Counted from the stretch's first letter, positions 1-8,832 are shown. The stretch is 64,000 nt of DNA from Candidatus Avedoeria danica (GCA_016703025.1 JADJCV010000001.1:124001-188000), one strand, 5' to 3'. Notes: generated by a model not told the origin, from the letters alone. Numbers and translations are program-made.

Positions 1-1392
1 CGGCGTCGGCGGCGTGAAGCAGACCTGCTCGGCGTCGCCGAGGCCCTGCATCTTGCCCTGCGGACCCTCGTGGCGCAGGCGGTTGTAGAGCAGCTCCTCG
101 CGGGCGATGTCGCCCCCCGTCGCGTTGTCGAACCACACGGCGCCGTCCGAGTAGCCGCGGAACGGGTTGATGGCCGTCGAGACGACGACGTCGCGGCCCA
201 TCAGCTGCGTCAGGCCGCCGTCGGTGATCTCGGCGAAGTCGTTGTTCGCGCCGGGCTGGGCCAGGTCGTCGCCCGTGTAGAACTCGCCCTTGGTCAGGTC
301 CTCGACCTCCCAGGTGAGCGCGCCCGTCTTGCGCGCCAGGACGACGTCGCCGGACGCCCGCCGATAGACCTCGGTCAGCGACGGCCCGGTGTCGATGTAG
401 CGGTCGCGGAACCCAAGGATCATGTCGCCGGCCCGGTTGAACTCGATGTCCGTCAGCAGGGGCAGCGGATATTCCTGGCGCCGCCAGCCCTGATCGTCGT
501 CTTCGGGCCACGGGCGCCAGCCCTGGGTGTTCGGGCCGCGGTCGTAGCCCATGAACAGGCTGGCCACCTTCCGCATCGCCGTGCCGTCGGGCTTGGAAGC
601 GAAGACATACGCCCAGAGCGCGGTATCGCTCTGCCCTTTGCGCTGGCTGTTCACCACGCCGTGGAACAGCCAACCATCGCGCACGGCCAGCGCGAACGGA
701 CGCGCCTCACGGCGCCAGGCCTGGCTGTCGCCGCCGCTGAAGAAGCTGCCGAGCAGCTTGCCGGTGCCCACGTCGTAGCGATAGATCTTCTTGTCGTACA
801 GGTTCATGACGAACAGCGTCTTGCCGTCGTCGGACAGGTCGATGTCGCCGAGGCTCGTCTCCGACACCGGATTGCGTCCGCGGTCGTCCGGCTGGTAGTT
901 GTTCGTGTCGTCGTGGATGTTGCTCCCGGCATTCGGCACCGTCCACAGCGGCGTGACGTCGGAGCGGGCCACGTGGATGCCGTAGATCCCCCCTGGGCCG
1001 AGCGGTCCGTAGTGCGTGTTCCGCTTGTGGTATGCCGCGGCGTACAGCACGTCGCGCTGGGCATCGTACGCCAGGCCCCACAGCGACCCGACCTGTCCGA
1101 TCGTGGCCACCGGGTAGTGGGCGGTGTCGTCGGGTGAGTCGCGGAAGAGGACGACCGCCGGCTCGTCCTCGAACGTCGTTCCGCGCGCGAAGCACGTCGT
1201 GGCGATGAACGGGTTGGGGTCGAAGCAGCTGGTGGGCGGCGTCGGCAGCGCCGGTGCGTCCTGCGCGCCGAGCCCGCGCGCGAGGGCGATTCCGCCGAGC
1301 GCGGCGCCCGCGACGAACGCAACCGTTCGTCGACCCGGTCCGGCGGGCAGGCGGGGCAAGCGGCGGGAGGAGGTCAATCGGAGGCGGAGCAC
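1..1392 (-). CDS. secreted beta-propeller-like protein (3' end outside window)
   Basis: The gene runs off the left edge, so 464 N-terminal codons are visible. I chose the GTG at 1392 because GGGAGGG lies a few bases upstream and the product then starts with an Arg-rich n-region and a hydrophobic core (TVAFVAGAALGGIALA), i.e. an export signal. The mature part begins Pro-rich, then has CFDPNPF and repeated blade-like strands such as GSLWGLAYDAQRDVLY and IDLSDDGKTLFVMN, which fit a beta-propeller outside the membrane. No catalytic motif is seen. Arg-rich frames on both strands here are shadows of this frame. The fold is inferred from pattern only; specific function is unknown. Confidence 0.7.
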   Translation of the reverse strand, partial: MLRLRLTSSRRLPRLPAGPGRRTVAFVAGAALGGIALARGLGAQDAPALPTPPTSCFDPNPFIATTCFARGTTFEDEPAVVLFRDSPDDTAHYPVATIGQVGSLWGLAYDAQRDVLYAAAYHKRNTHYGPLGPGGIYGIHVARSDVTPLWTVPNAGSNIHDDTNNYQPDDRGRNPVSETSLGDIDLSDDGKTLFVMNLYDKKIYRYDVGTGKLLGSFFSGGDSQAWRREARPFALAVRDGWLFHGVVNSQRKGQSDTALWAYVFASKPDGTAMRKVASLFMGYDRGPNTQGWRPWPEDDDQGWRRQEYPLPLLTDIEFNRAGDMILGFRDRYIDTGPSLTEVYRRASGDVVLARKTGALTWEVEDLTKGEFYTGDDLAQPGANNDFAEITDGGLTQLMGRDVVVSTAINPFRGYSDGAVWFDNATGGDIAREELLYNRLRHEGPQGKMQGLGDAEQVCFTPPTP

Positions 1393-1430
1393 AGTACCCT
1401 CCCAACATCGTCGCGGGTAGCGACGGGGCG

Positions 1431-1463
1431 TTGGCATCCATGGGTTTTCGGCGACGCTATAAT
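1431..1463 (+). promoter_or_regulatory. putative promoter of the zinc peptidase gene
   Basis: A perfect TATAAT lies at 1458-1463, about 60 bases before the start codon at 1526. The best -35 match is TTGGCA at 1431-1436, but the spacer of 21 is too long for a typical site, so only the -10 is convincing. Confidence 0.4.
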
Positions 1464-1525
1464 ATCACGCAGCGGCGAGGCTCCTGTTTGTCTCCTCGTC
1501 TGCCTGACGACAGGGAGTTCCATCG

Positions 1526-2230
1526 ATGTTTGGCTCAGGGTCATACATGCTCTGGGTACTGTTGCCCAGCCTCGCCCTCTCGCTGTACGCGCAGTGGCGC
1601 GTGAAGAGCGCCTATGGCCGTTGGTCGCGCGTCGTGAACGCCCGCGGCCTGAATGGCGCCGCTGTGGCGCGTGCGATCATGGAGGCACGGGGCCTCACCC
1701 ACGTTGGAATCGAGAGCATCCAAGGCGTGATGACGGATCACTACGACCCGCGCGGCAAGGTCATCCGGCTGTCCGAGTCCAGCGTCCAGCCCTCCGTCGC
1801 CGCGATGGCGATCGTGGCCCATGAACTCGGCCACGCCGAGCAGGACAAGGTGGGCGACGCGATGCTGAACCTTCGCGCGGCGCTCGTTCCGGCGGCAAAC
1901 CTGGGGTCGGGGCTGGCGATGTGGTTGTTGATCGGCGGCTTCGCCTTGCAGTCGATGGGCTCAATCGGGCTCGGCGGCCTTGTCGCTTGGACCGGCGTGC
2001 TGATGTTCAGCGCGGCCGTCCTCTTCACGCTCGTCACGCTGCCCGTCGAGTTCGACGCCAGCCGGCGGGCCAAGCGCACGCTGGGCGAACTCGGCTTGGT
2101 GTCGGGGAGCGACGCGCAGGGCGTCAACGCCGTCCTCGACGCCGCGGCGCTGACCTATGTGGCGGCGGCGGCCGGGGCTGTGCTCCAGCTGCTGTACTGG
2201 GTCTCGCTGCTGACCGGTCGGCGCGATTAG
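1526..2230 (+). CDS. YugP-type neutral zinc metallopeptidase, membrane protein
   Basis: The 234-residue product matches the YugP family (Zn_peptidase_2) in length and layout. An N-terminal hydrophobic segment (about residues 7-20) is followed by a soluble region carrying AHELGHAEQ near residue 97, a HExxH zinc site. Two hydrophobic stretches follow (about 115-175), and a further one lies near the C-terminus. The Asp/Glu-rich VEFDAS segment after the second stretch fits the third zinc-ligand region of the family, but I cannot confirm the ligand. A purine-rich CAGGGAG precedes the ATG. The substrate of this family is not well known; a membrane quality-control role is an inference. Confidence 0.85.
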   Translation: MFGSGSYMLWVLLPSLALSLYAQWRVKSAYGRWSRVVNARGLNGAAVARAIMEARGLTHVGIESIQGVMTDHYDPRGKVIRLSESSVQPSVAAMAIVAHELGHAEQDKVGDAMLNLRAALVPAANLGSGLAMWLLIGGFALQSMGSIGLGGLVAWTGVLMFSAAVLFTLVTLPVEFDASRRAKRTLGELGLVSGSDAQGVNAVLDAAALTYVAAAAGAVLQLLYWVSLLTGRRD

Positions 2231-2270
2231 CCTCCCGCGCACACCGACGGAAATCGCAACGGGCCCGCCG

Positions 2271-3629
2271 ATGTCGGCGCGCGGCGAGAGCGCGATCGAA
2301 GGGCTCGACCCAAGACGCATCCAGGTGCTGTGCTGGTCGATCCTGCTCGTCGCGTTCACCATCTTCGTCGCACTGGCCGTCGGCGGACCATGGGCCGGCT
2401 GGCGATGGGCTCACTTGGCCACCCGCCGTGCGAACGCCGAGGTCCGGGTGACCGCCGGCGGCTTGGATCGCTGCCTGGGATCGGACTGCTTGCCGTCGCT
2501 GCGCGAGGACGAGTCATGGCAGGCGCCGGAGAATGCTACGCTCGAGCTCGCCGGGGGTGGGAACGCGGCCGCCTTCCTGCGCTTCGTCGACGGGTCGACC
2601 GCCCAGATCGAACGCTTCGGGCGCCTCCGCCTCACGCGTCTGCGCCGCCCCCTGTTCCCGTTCGGCATCCGCCGCCCGACGATCGCGCTGACCCTCGAGC
2701 CCGTGCCGGCCGGAACGGCGCTGCTGCGCGCCGGCGCTCGCTTCTACGACGGCCCGCCCGACCGCGCGCCGGACTACCACATCGATACGCCCCACGGTCG
2801 CGTTTCGCTTGCGCCCGAGACGCACGTGCAGCTGCGGCTGGACGACGACGTGCTGCGGGTGGCCGTCGCGATGGGGCAGGCGTCCGTCACGGCGAATGCC
2901 GAAACGAACGATGCGCCGCCGGCTCCTTCCGCCGCGACCCGCATGGTCGTCGTCCGGCGCGGTGAGCGGACGGTGATCCGGCGGGGTGCGTGGCCTTCGG
3001 CGGCCACCGATCGCCCCGAGAACGTCCTGCCGGACTCCGACTTCGACCGGCCGCCCGTCGAGGACGAGGGCTGGGTGGCTTCGCCTGTCGTCGCCGACAC
3101 CGCGGCCCCACCGCAGCTGACACACGTGCTCACGCCGGGCGGCCGGACGGCGATGCGATTCGCGCGCGAGGGCTCGAACAAGACGCCGGCCGACCTCGTG
3201 CTGGCACGCGACTTCGAGGCGTTCGACCTCACGGACGCCACGTGGCTGAGCGTCGCCGCCACGGTGCGAATCGACCGCCAGTCGCTGCCGGGCGGGGGGG
3301 ACCGCGCCGAGGAGTTCCCGCTGATCGTGACGCTCGTCGTCGGGGACGCGGCGGGAAACGAGCAGCGCTGGTTCACCGGCTTCTACAGTCTGGCGCCCGA
3401 CCCGAGCGGCAGTGAGTTCGCCGGCGCGCGCGTGATCGAGGGGCGCGACGTCCAGGTCACGCCGCGCGAGTGGACCGCTTTCGACAGCGGCAACCTGCTC
3501 GACGCCGCGAACCGCCGCGGCTTCGCGGGGTGGTCGGCGGCGCCGGTGCGGCTGAAGCGGCTCGAGATCAAGGCGTCGGGGCACGATTTCGAGGCGTGGG
3601 TGGATCAGATCGAGGTGCGGTGGAAGTAG
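2271..3629 (+). CDS. membrane-anchored FecR-like protein
   Basis: The 452-residue product has a short cytoplasmic N-terminus, one membrane segment (CWSILLVAFTIFVALAV, about residues 21-38) and a large external part. Residues about 80-215 resemble a FecR-type beta-sandwich (LRFVDGSTAQIERFGRLRL, then DTPHGRVSLAPETHVQLRLD). The C-terminal half (about 245-452) opens with NVLPDSDF and ends FEAWVDQIEVRWK, resembling a carbohydrate-binding-like beta-sandwich. No sigma/anti-sigma partner is adjacent. It starts 40 bases after the peptidase gene on the same strand and may be co-transcribed with it. Function is unknown. Confidence 0.7.
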   Translation: MSARGESAIEGLDPRRIQVLCWSILLVAFTIFVALAVGGPWAGWRWAHLATRRANAEVRVTAGGLDRCLGSDCLPSLREDESWQAPENATLELAGGGNAAAFLRFVDGSTAQIERFGRLRLTRLRRPLFPFGIRRPTIALTLEPVPAGTALLRAGARFYDGPPDRAPDYHIDTPHGRVSLAPETHVQLRLDDDVLRVAVAMGQASVTANAETNDAPPAPSAATRMVVVRRGERTVIRRGAWPSAATDRPENVLPDSDFDRPPVEDEGWVASPVVADTAAPPQLTHVLTPGGRTAMRFAREGSNKTPADLVLARDFEAFDLTDATWLSVAATVRIDRQSLPGGGDRAEEFPLIVTLVVGDAAGNEQRWFTGFYSLAPDPSGSEFAGARVIEGRDVQVTPREWTAFDSGNLLDAANRRGFAGWSAAPVRLKRLEIKASGHDFEAWVDQIEVRWK

Positions 3630-3650
3630 CCCGAACCGGCCGGGTGGTCG

Positions 3651-4667
3651 CTATGCGTCCAGCAGCCTCTCCTCATAGATCCGCCGAACGGTCGTCTCGA
3701 TGTCAGGCTCCTTCAGCGCGAGGTCGACGACCTTCAACCGCTGCGTCACGCGGGCGATGAGGTCGGCGGCCGTCGTCGCATCACGATCGAAGGCATAGGT
3801 GATCCGCGGGCCGTCGCGGGCGATGACCTCGGCGCCATGGACGGCGAGGCGGGCGTCGTCCAGCCGAACGTCGCCGCCGGCGTCCGCCGCACCGTCGACA
3901 TCCTCGGCCAAGTCGACGACGAGCTCGCGGCGGCCGCCGAAGCGCCGCTGGAGCTCGGTCAGGTTGCCGTCGTAGAGCAGCCGGCCACCGTCGATGATCA
4001 GGACACGGTCGCACAAGCGCTCGACATCGGCCAGATCGTGCGTCGTGAGGAGAACGGTCGTGCCGCGCTCGGCGTTCAGGTGGCGGATGAAGCGGCGGAC
4101 GCGCTCCTTGGCGACGACGTCGAGGCCGATCGTGGGCTCGTCCAGGAACAGGACGTCCGGATCGTGCAGCATGGCCGCGGCGAAGTCGGCGCGCATGCGC
4201 TGGCCAAGGGACAGGGAGCGAACGGGTGATTGGAGGAACGCGTCGAGGTCGAGCAGGTCGCGGAAAGCGTCGAGGTTCGCTCGATATCGTTCGGGCGGGA
4301 TGCGGTAGATGTAGCGCAGTAGGTCGAACGACTCGATGACCGGCAGGTCCCACCATAGCGACGTGCGCTGGCCGAACACGGCGCCGATCGTGGCCACGTG
4401 GGCGCGCCGCTCCCGCCACGGGATGCGGCCGGCGACGGTGACGTCGCCCGACGTCGGCACGAGCAGGCCGGTGAGCATCTTCAGCGTCGTCGACTTGCCG
4501 GCGCCGTTCGGGCCCAGGTAACCGACGAGCTCGCCGGGCGCGACGCTGAACGTGACGCCGTCGACGGCGCGGACCGTCGGCCGCCGGCGCACGGCGAAGT
4601 GCTTGGCGAGCTCGCTGACGGCGATGAGCGGCTCGTCGCGCCCCAATTCGCCGAACCGTTCGTTCAT
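3651..4667 (-). CDS. ABC-2 type exporter, ATP-binding subunit
   Basis: The 338-residue ATPase has Walker A GPNGAGKST (about residue 47), signature LSLGQRMR, Walker B DVLFLDEP and a switch histidine in LLTTHDLADVERL. The Q-loop sits in IGAVFGQRTSLWWDLP, typical of the ATPases paired with ABC2_membrane_6 permeases. The ATG at 4665-4667 overlaps the TGA of the upstream permease (4664-4666), so translation is probably coupled. The C-terminal 90 residues form the accessory region usual for this subfamily. The transported substrate cannot be told from sequence. Confidence 0.92.
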   Translation of the reverse strand: MNERFGELGRDEPLIAVSELAKHFAVRRRPTVRAVDGVTFSVAPGELVGYLGPNGAGKSTTLKMLTGLLVPTSGDVTVAGRIPWRERRAHVATIGAVFGQRTSLWWDLPVIESFDLLRYIYRIPPERYRANLDAFRDLLDLDAFLQSPVRSLSLGQRMRADFAAAMLHDPDVLFLDEPTIGLDVVAKERVRRFIRHLNAERGTTVLLTTHDLADVERLCDRVLIIDGGRLLYDGNLTELQRRFGGRRELVVDLAEDVDGAADAGGDVRLDDARLAVHGAEVIARDGPRITYAFDRDATTAADLIARVTQRLKVVDLALKEPDIETTVRRIYEERLLDA

Positions 4668-5512
4668 GTGCCCGTGCTCCGGTAGTGGCGGATGCCGATT
4701 CGCCAGATCGCCATCGCGCCGGCGAACGCGCCCAGGCCGATGAGCGGGCCGATGAAGCGCACCCACGGCGGCATGCCGGTCGGGTCGGGCTTGTCGAGCA
4801 CGTAGAGCGTCGGGTAGTAGGCCAGGAAAAGCGTCGGGACGATGTAGGTGAAGAAGCGCCGCAGCCCGAGCGGGTAGATGTGGGCCGGGTATTGGTTCAG
4901 CTCGTGGCCGCCGTAGGTCAGGATGTTCATCGCCTCGATCGAATCGACGGTCCAGAACGTGACGGTCGAACCGATGACGAAGAGGGCGGCGAAGAAGGCC
5001 AGCTGGCCGAGGACGACGAGCGGCAGGAAGGCGAGCTTGGCGGCGGTCCATTGGACGTCGACAAGCCACAGCGCCAGGCCGAAGACCGCGACGCCCTCGG
5101 CGATCGCCCCAACGCGCATGAGGACGAAGCGCGAGCCGAGGACCTGAAGGGTGAGCGGCGCCGGCCGGAGCAGGATCGCGTCGAACGTGCCTTTGCGGAC
5201 GTGTTCGCCGAATGCCGGTGGGTCGAAGCCGCTGAAGAGCATGTCCATCGTCTTGAAGGAAACGGCGGTCAGGCCGCCCATGAACGCGACCTCGCCCAGC
5301 GTCCAGCCTCCGAGCGTCTCGAAGCGGACGAACAGCGCGGCCAGCGCACCGAACTCGAATCCGAACATGAGGAACGACGAGACGACGTCCATCGTGAACG
5401 AGACGCGGTACTGGAGCTGTGAGCGCACCTGCGCGCGGACGAGCCGGATGAGCAGGCCAAGGTGGTGGCGCAGTCCGGACAGGACGTCGTCGCGCGCATC
5501 CATCGTCGACAT
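4664..5512 (-). CDS. ABC-2 type exporter permease, second subunit
   Basis: The 282-residue integral membrane protein has about six hydrophobic segments and conserved family features such as FEFGALAALFVRF, RKGTFDAILLRPAPLTLQV and TFWTVDSIEAMNILTYGG. This matches the ABC2_membrane_6 (DUF990-like) family, whose members occur as adjacent heterodimeric permeases with one ATPase. Start is the ATG at 5512 (MSTMDARDD); a second ATG three codons later is possible. It begins 11 bases after the first permease gene and overlaps the ATPase start. Confidence 0.9.
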   Translation of the reverse strand: MSTMDARDDVLSGLRHHLGLLIRLVRAQVRSQLQYRVSFTMDVVSSFLMFGFEFGALAALFVRFETLGGWTLGEVAFMGGLTAVSFKTMDMLFSGFDPPAFGEHVRKGTFDAILLRPAPLTLQVLGSRFVLMRVGAIAEGVAVFGLALWLVDVQWTAAKLAFLPLVVLGQLAFFAALFVIGSTVTFWTVDSIEAMNILTYGGHELNQYPAHIYPLGLRRFFTYIVPTLFLAYYPTLYVLDKPDPTGMPPWVRFIGPLIGLGAFAGAMAIWRIGIRHYRSTGT

Positions 5513-5523
5513 CGTCGTTGCCC

Positions 5524-6336
5524 TCAACCGCCGAGGATGACGAGGCGACGCACGCCGGCGCGCAGGACGAGGGCGCCGGCGACGAGGAGCGCGGCGGCCC
5601 AGGCGGCCTGGATCGCGAGGAGGCGCACCACATTGTCTCCCTGCTGTAAGCCCAGATACACCTCCGTGATCGCGTTGACGGTGTAGGCGAACGGCGTCAG
5701 TGCGCAGAGCCGTTGCAGCCAGTCCGGGAAGTAGCGCAGCGGGAACAGGAACCCCGATGCGAACCAGCTGAGCGAAAAGACGAAGCGGATGATCCCTCGC
5801 GCGTCGGGCGACCAGAAGGCGCTGAGGTTCGACAGGAAGCGCCAGCCGAAGCTGATCAGCCACGCCAGCACGGCGCACAGGCCTGTGGCCGCCCACATCG
5901 CGCCGCCCTGCGGCCACACGAAGTGCGTGCCGGCGGGGGCGATCCACGGGAACAGGAGGACGTAGCCGATGAGCATCGGCACGCCGCGCAGCAGGAACTG
6001 CGTGAGCGCGCGGCCGAAGTCGTTGGCCAGCCAGTACGTCAGGTAGCCGATCGGACGGAGCAGGTCGCCCGCGATCTCGCCCGAGTGGACGCTGCGCATC
6101 ACGTCGAACCAGCTGAACGCCGCCAGCGGGCCGATGACGGCCTGGCTGAGCGCGGTGAACGTGATGGCGGCGGGCAGCGTGATGCCGGCGGCCTCCGACC
6201 GGCCGTCGTAGAGCGCGGTGATCACGGCGACGCGGACCATACCGAAAAAGAAGTTCGTCAGCAGGCCGGCGGCGGCGGCGGCGCGGTACGTGAGGTGGCG
6301 GCGGAAGCTCTGGCGGGCGATGGCGAGAAAGACCAT
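5524..6336 (-). CDS. ABC-2 type exporter permease, first subunit
   Basis: The 270-residue polytopic protein opens MVFLAIARQSFRRHLTYR and has about six membrane segments. The motif HSGEIAGDLLRPIGYLTYWLAND is the counterpart of RKGTFDAILLRP in the neighbouring permease and marks the ABC2_membrane_6 family. I used the ATG at 6336. An in-frame TTG at 6357 would add seven residues, and neither start has a clear Shine-Dalgarno sequence. It is the first gene of a permease-permease-ATPase operon. Confidence 0.88.
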   Translation of the reverse strand: MVFLAIARQSFRRHLTYRAAAAAGLLTNFFFGMVRVAVITALYDGRSEAAGITLPAAITFTALSQAVIGPLAAFSWFDVMRSVHSGEIAGDLLRPIGYLTYWLANDFGRALTQFLLRGVPMLIGYVLLFPWIAPAGTHFVWPQGGAMWAATGLCAVLAWLISFGWRFLSNLSAFWSPDARGIIRFVFSLSWFASGFLFPLRYFPDWLQRLCALTPFAYTVNAITEVYLGLQQGDNVVRLLAIQAAWAAALLVAGALVLRAGVRRLVILGG

Positions 6337-6399
6337 GGCGGGATTGTGCCACGCCAAGCGGCGCGGGCCCCGGCCGACCAGAGCCCGCGCCGCGATCGA

Positions 6400-6942
6400 T
6401 CAGGCGTCGTGGATCCCGAGATCCTTCCCGGTCTCGAGCAGCGTCTTCAGCCCGCTCAAGATCATCGCCCAGCCGCCGCCGCCTTCGACCATCGGGGCCG
6501 ACCCGCCGACCTGCTCGGCCGTGAGCGGCGCGCCCTCGAGCTCGTGCGTCACGGTGAGGCGCGTGATCCCGCCGATCTCCTCCGCCGTCTCCCACGTGAG
6601 GCGCGTGTAGCCTTCGGCGATGATCTCCGGGCTCCAGTTGAAGCGCCACGTCTGGACGAGCCGCCGCGGCGGGTCCGCCTCGAGGACCTCGCCGTCCACG
6701 AGAAGCTCCGGGAGGCCCATCGCCATCATGTTGGCGTCGGCGATACCGCGGTAGGCGCCGCCGGGTCGGAGGTCGTACTCGCTGTGGCCGGGGTAGCCGT
6801 AGCGCGCGTTCCACTCGGGCTGGGTGATGGCATCCCAGACCTGCTGCGGCGTGGCCTGGATGTAGACGCGGTGGACCTGGGTGGTCGCGGCCGCCTTCGT
6901 CGGCGGGGCGGTGTCGGGGCCGGTCATGTCCGAAGCTGTCAT
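6400..6942 (-). CDS. SRPBCC (AHSA1-like) domain protein
   Basis: The 180-residue product fits the START/Bet v1-like AHSA1 family. It has a strand HRVYIQATPQQVWDAITQPEW, the loop GYPGHSEYDLRPGGAYRG, then ADPPRRLVQTWRFNW and a C-terminal helix GGWAMILSGLKTLLETG. Such proteins bind small hydrophobic ligands in a cavity. The ATG at 6942 lies three bases after the stop of the upstream ArsR gene, so the two form an operon, a pairing common in bacteria. The ligand is unknown. Confidence 0.88.
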   Translation of the reverse strand: MTASDMTGPDTAPPTKAAATTQVHRVYIQATPQQVWDAITQPEWNARYGYPGHSEYDLRPGGAYRGIADANMMAMGLPELLVDGEVLEADPPRRLVQTWRFNWSPEIIAEGYTRLTWETAEEIGGITRLTVTHELEGAPLTAEQVGGSAPMVEGGGGWAMILSGLKTLLETGKDLGIHDA

Positions 6943-6945
6943 GAT

Positions 6946-7263
6946 CTATGTGTCCTCCAGTTCCTTCTTGAGGTCGGTGAGCGCCGTGATCCGACGCTCG
7001 GTGAACTTGTCGATCCACCGGTCGTGGATCAGCCGGATCGGCACGGGGTTCAGGTAGTGCAGCTTCTCCCGGCCGGACCGGCGCGTGACGATGAGGTTCG
7101 CCTCCTCGAGCACGCGCAGGTGCTTCATCACCCCGAATCGCGTCATCTCCAGCGTGGACTCGAGCTCGGTCAGCGTGCGGCCGTCACGCTCGAAGAGCCG
7201 GTCGAGCAGGATGCGACGCGTCGGGTCGGCGAGCGCCTTGAAAACACGGTCGTCGTCCGTCAT
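6946..7263 (-). CDS. ArsR-family transcriptional regulator
   Basis: The 105-residue product is a compact winged helix: VFKALADPTRRILLDRL, recognition-helix region MTRFGVMKHLRVLEEANLI, and wing VTRRSGREKLHYLNPVPI. There is no Cys-rich metal site, so this is not a metal sensor. It belongs to the type found beside SRPBCC proteins and probably represses its own operon. I chose the ATG at 7263 rather than the longer in-frame start at 7299 because the longer form would place its start codon inside the promoter. No Shine-Dalgarno precedes 7263, and the -10 box ends six bases before the ATG, so the mRNA is probably leaderless. Confidence 0.9.
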   Translation of the reverse strand: MTDDDRVFKALADPTRRILLDRLFERDGRTLTELESTLEMTRFGVMKHLRVLEEANLIVTRRSGREKLHYLNPVPIRLIHDRWIDKFTERRITALTDLKKELEDT

Positions 7264-7269
7264 GGGGGG

Positions 7270-7299
7270 ATCATATGTGACCGAACGGTCACGGGTCAA
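7270..7299 (-). promoter_or_regulatory. promoter with inter-box operator of the arsR-SRPBCC operon
   Basis: Read on the minus strand, TTGACC (7294-7299) and TATGAT (7270-7275) are separated by 18 bases. The whole spacer except two bases is a perfect 7+2+7 inverted repeat, GTGACCGAACGGTCAC (7277-7292). Binding of a dimer there would block RNA polymerase, as is typical for autorepressing ArsR proteins. The binding itself is inference. Confidence 0.75.
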
Positions 7300-7344
7300 C
7301 CGAACGGCAGGGGCACGGCATGCTGTTTGACCCTACCGTTCGGT
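7299..7344. promoter_or_regulatory. two further copies of the ACCGAACGG operator motif
   Basis: The core of the inter-box operator recurs as ACCGAACGGC at 7299-7308 and, in opposite orientation, as the perfect palindrome ACCGTTCGGT at 7335-7344. They sit between the arsR promoter and the divergent propeller gene that starts at 7510, so cooperative binding or control of both directions is possible. Confidence 0.5.
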
Positions 7345-7509
7345 TATTGGGTGCCGACGTCGCGGGCTCGCTGGGTCGCGTGGATCGTGCGAACGTGCTC
7401 CAATCCGTTTCGCCTCGATCCGTGGCGTGCGGTATTGTGCGGGCAGCCTAGACGATGCCCCGCCGCCACGCGACTGTACGGACAACGAACCGGGATTGGA
7501 CGTGCAACA

Positions 7510-8814
7510 ATGCGAATGCGCCAGCGAGTTGTCCCTTCTACATGCACCTGGACCACGCGTGCGTCGGTCTTCGTGGGTGCGATGGGTGGCCCCCGTGCGA
7601 TCGTTGCGGCCGGTGCGATCGTCGCAGCCGGCGCAGTCGCCACGATCGGCGCTGTCGGCGCGGTCTCGACGGCGCGTGCCGCGCTCGATCGCCCGCTGCG
7701 CCTCGTGCTCGACGGGCGGCGGTGGGATGCCTCGGTCATCGGCGGTCCGGCGGTGCTCGACAGCCGCTCGGCCGGACTCGACGCGGCCGCGGGCCGGGTC
7801 GCATGGCTGCCCTACGCGCCCGAGCAGTCGACGGATCCCGAGGGGGCGTCCGGCACGCCGGTCGTCGAAGTAGGCGCCTCCGACGGCTGGCCGGCAACAG
7901 CTCGGTGGACGCTCGGCCTCGGCGCCTGGGCCGTCCGCACCGACGGCCAACGGATCGTCGTCGCCGGCCAGCGCGCGACGGGCGTCAACCGCGACCGTCC
8001 GGTGACGATCGGCGTCTACGGCGTGGTCGACGACGGCACGGTCAGCGGCGTCGGCGCGGTCGACATCGACGGTTGGCCTTCCAAGATCGAGGTCTTCGGC
8101 GACCGGGCGTACACGCTCGAGGACCGGCACGACCTTCGGGTCATCGACCTGTCCGATCCCGCACGGCCGCGCGCGTCGGGCCGATGGAATGTCGGGAGCC
8201 GCCCGGACGAGATCGCCGCGGGTCCCGGCGGCGCGGTCTATCTGTTGTACGAAGATCGAGTGGACGTCGTCGACACGCGCGACATGGTCAAGCCGCGCCG
8301 AGCGGGCACGCTGCCGGGGCTGCGGCGCGGACGCGGCCTCGCAGTTTCGCCCGACGGACGCATTCTCTGGGTGGTCGACGAGGAATGGCAGCGTGCGTTC
8401 GTCGCGGATGGAAAGATCATCGGCTTCGATCTGGCCGATCCACTGCACCCCGTGCCCGCCGCATCGACGACGTTGCCGGGCCTGCGCGACTTCGGCGACG
8501 GCGTCATCGCCGACTTCGGCCCGATCATGGTCGATGCGAACGAACGCTGGCTCGCGCTTACCGCCGATGGACTGGCCGTGTTCGACGTGAGCGATCCCCT
8601 CCGCCCCGCCCTCGCGCTGCGCGCGCCGCTGCCCCGGCGCGCGGTCGGGCTGGCCCTGGACGGCGACGGTCTCTACATCGCCGAGGCCGTCAGCATGGTG
8701 GGCGAGCGGCCGGCGGTGGCGCGGTTCCGGCTCAGCGACGGTTCGGAGTGGTCGGCGACGATCGTGGCGCGCGCTTGGCTGCCGGTGACGTTCCGGTCGG
8801 GCGGCTGGCGATGA
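7510..8814 (+). CDS. LVIVD-type secreted beta-propeller protein
   Basis: The 434-residue product has a hydrophobic Ala/Val/Gly segment (about residues 24-55) that should act as a signal or anchor. Blades then carry repeated strand motifs DLRVIDLSDPARPRASG, DRVDVVDTRDMVKPRRAG and GLAVFDVSDPLRPALAL, the pattern of LVIVD repeat propellers. The C-terminus reads RAWLPVTFRSGGWR, close to the [YFW]LP motif found at the ends of other secreted proteins in the window. The ATG at 7510 has no clear Shine-Dalgarno; an ATG two codons on is an alternative. Long reading frames extending upstream of 7510 on this strand are shadows of the ABC permease genes. Role unknown. Confidence 0.8.
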   Translation: MRMRQRVVPSTCTWTTRASVFVGAMGGPRAIVAAGAIVAAGAVATIGAVGAVSTARAALDRPLRLVLDGRRWDASVIGGPAVLDSRSAGLDAAAGRVAWLPYAPEQSTDPEGASGTPVVEVGASDGWPATARWTLGLGAWAVRTDGQRIVVAGQRATGVNRDRPVTIGVYGVVDDGTVSGVGAVDIDGWPSKIEVFGDRAYTLEDRHDLRVIDLSDPARPRASGRWNVGSRPDEIAAGPGGAVYLLYEDRVDVVDTRDMVKPRRAGTLPGLRRGRGLAVSPDGRILWVVDEEWQRAFVADGKIIGFDLADPLHPVPAASTTLPGLRDFGDGVIADFGPIMVDANERWLALTADGLAVFDVSDPLRPALALRAPLPRRAVGLALDGDGLYIAEAVSMVGERPAVARFRLSDGSEWSATIVARAWLPVTFRSGGWR

Positions 8815-8832
8815 TGACCAAGGTCAGCGTCA

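Noticed and set aside
5713..7500. Very long open frame on the plus strand running into the LVIVD-type gene
   Set aside because: It is antisense to the ABC permease, SRPBCC and ArsR genes, rich in Arg, Glu and Asp, and has no family motif; only the part from 7510 is a gene.
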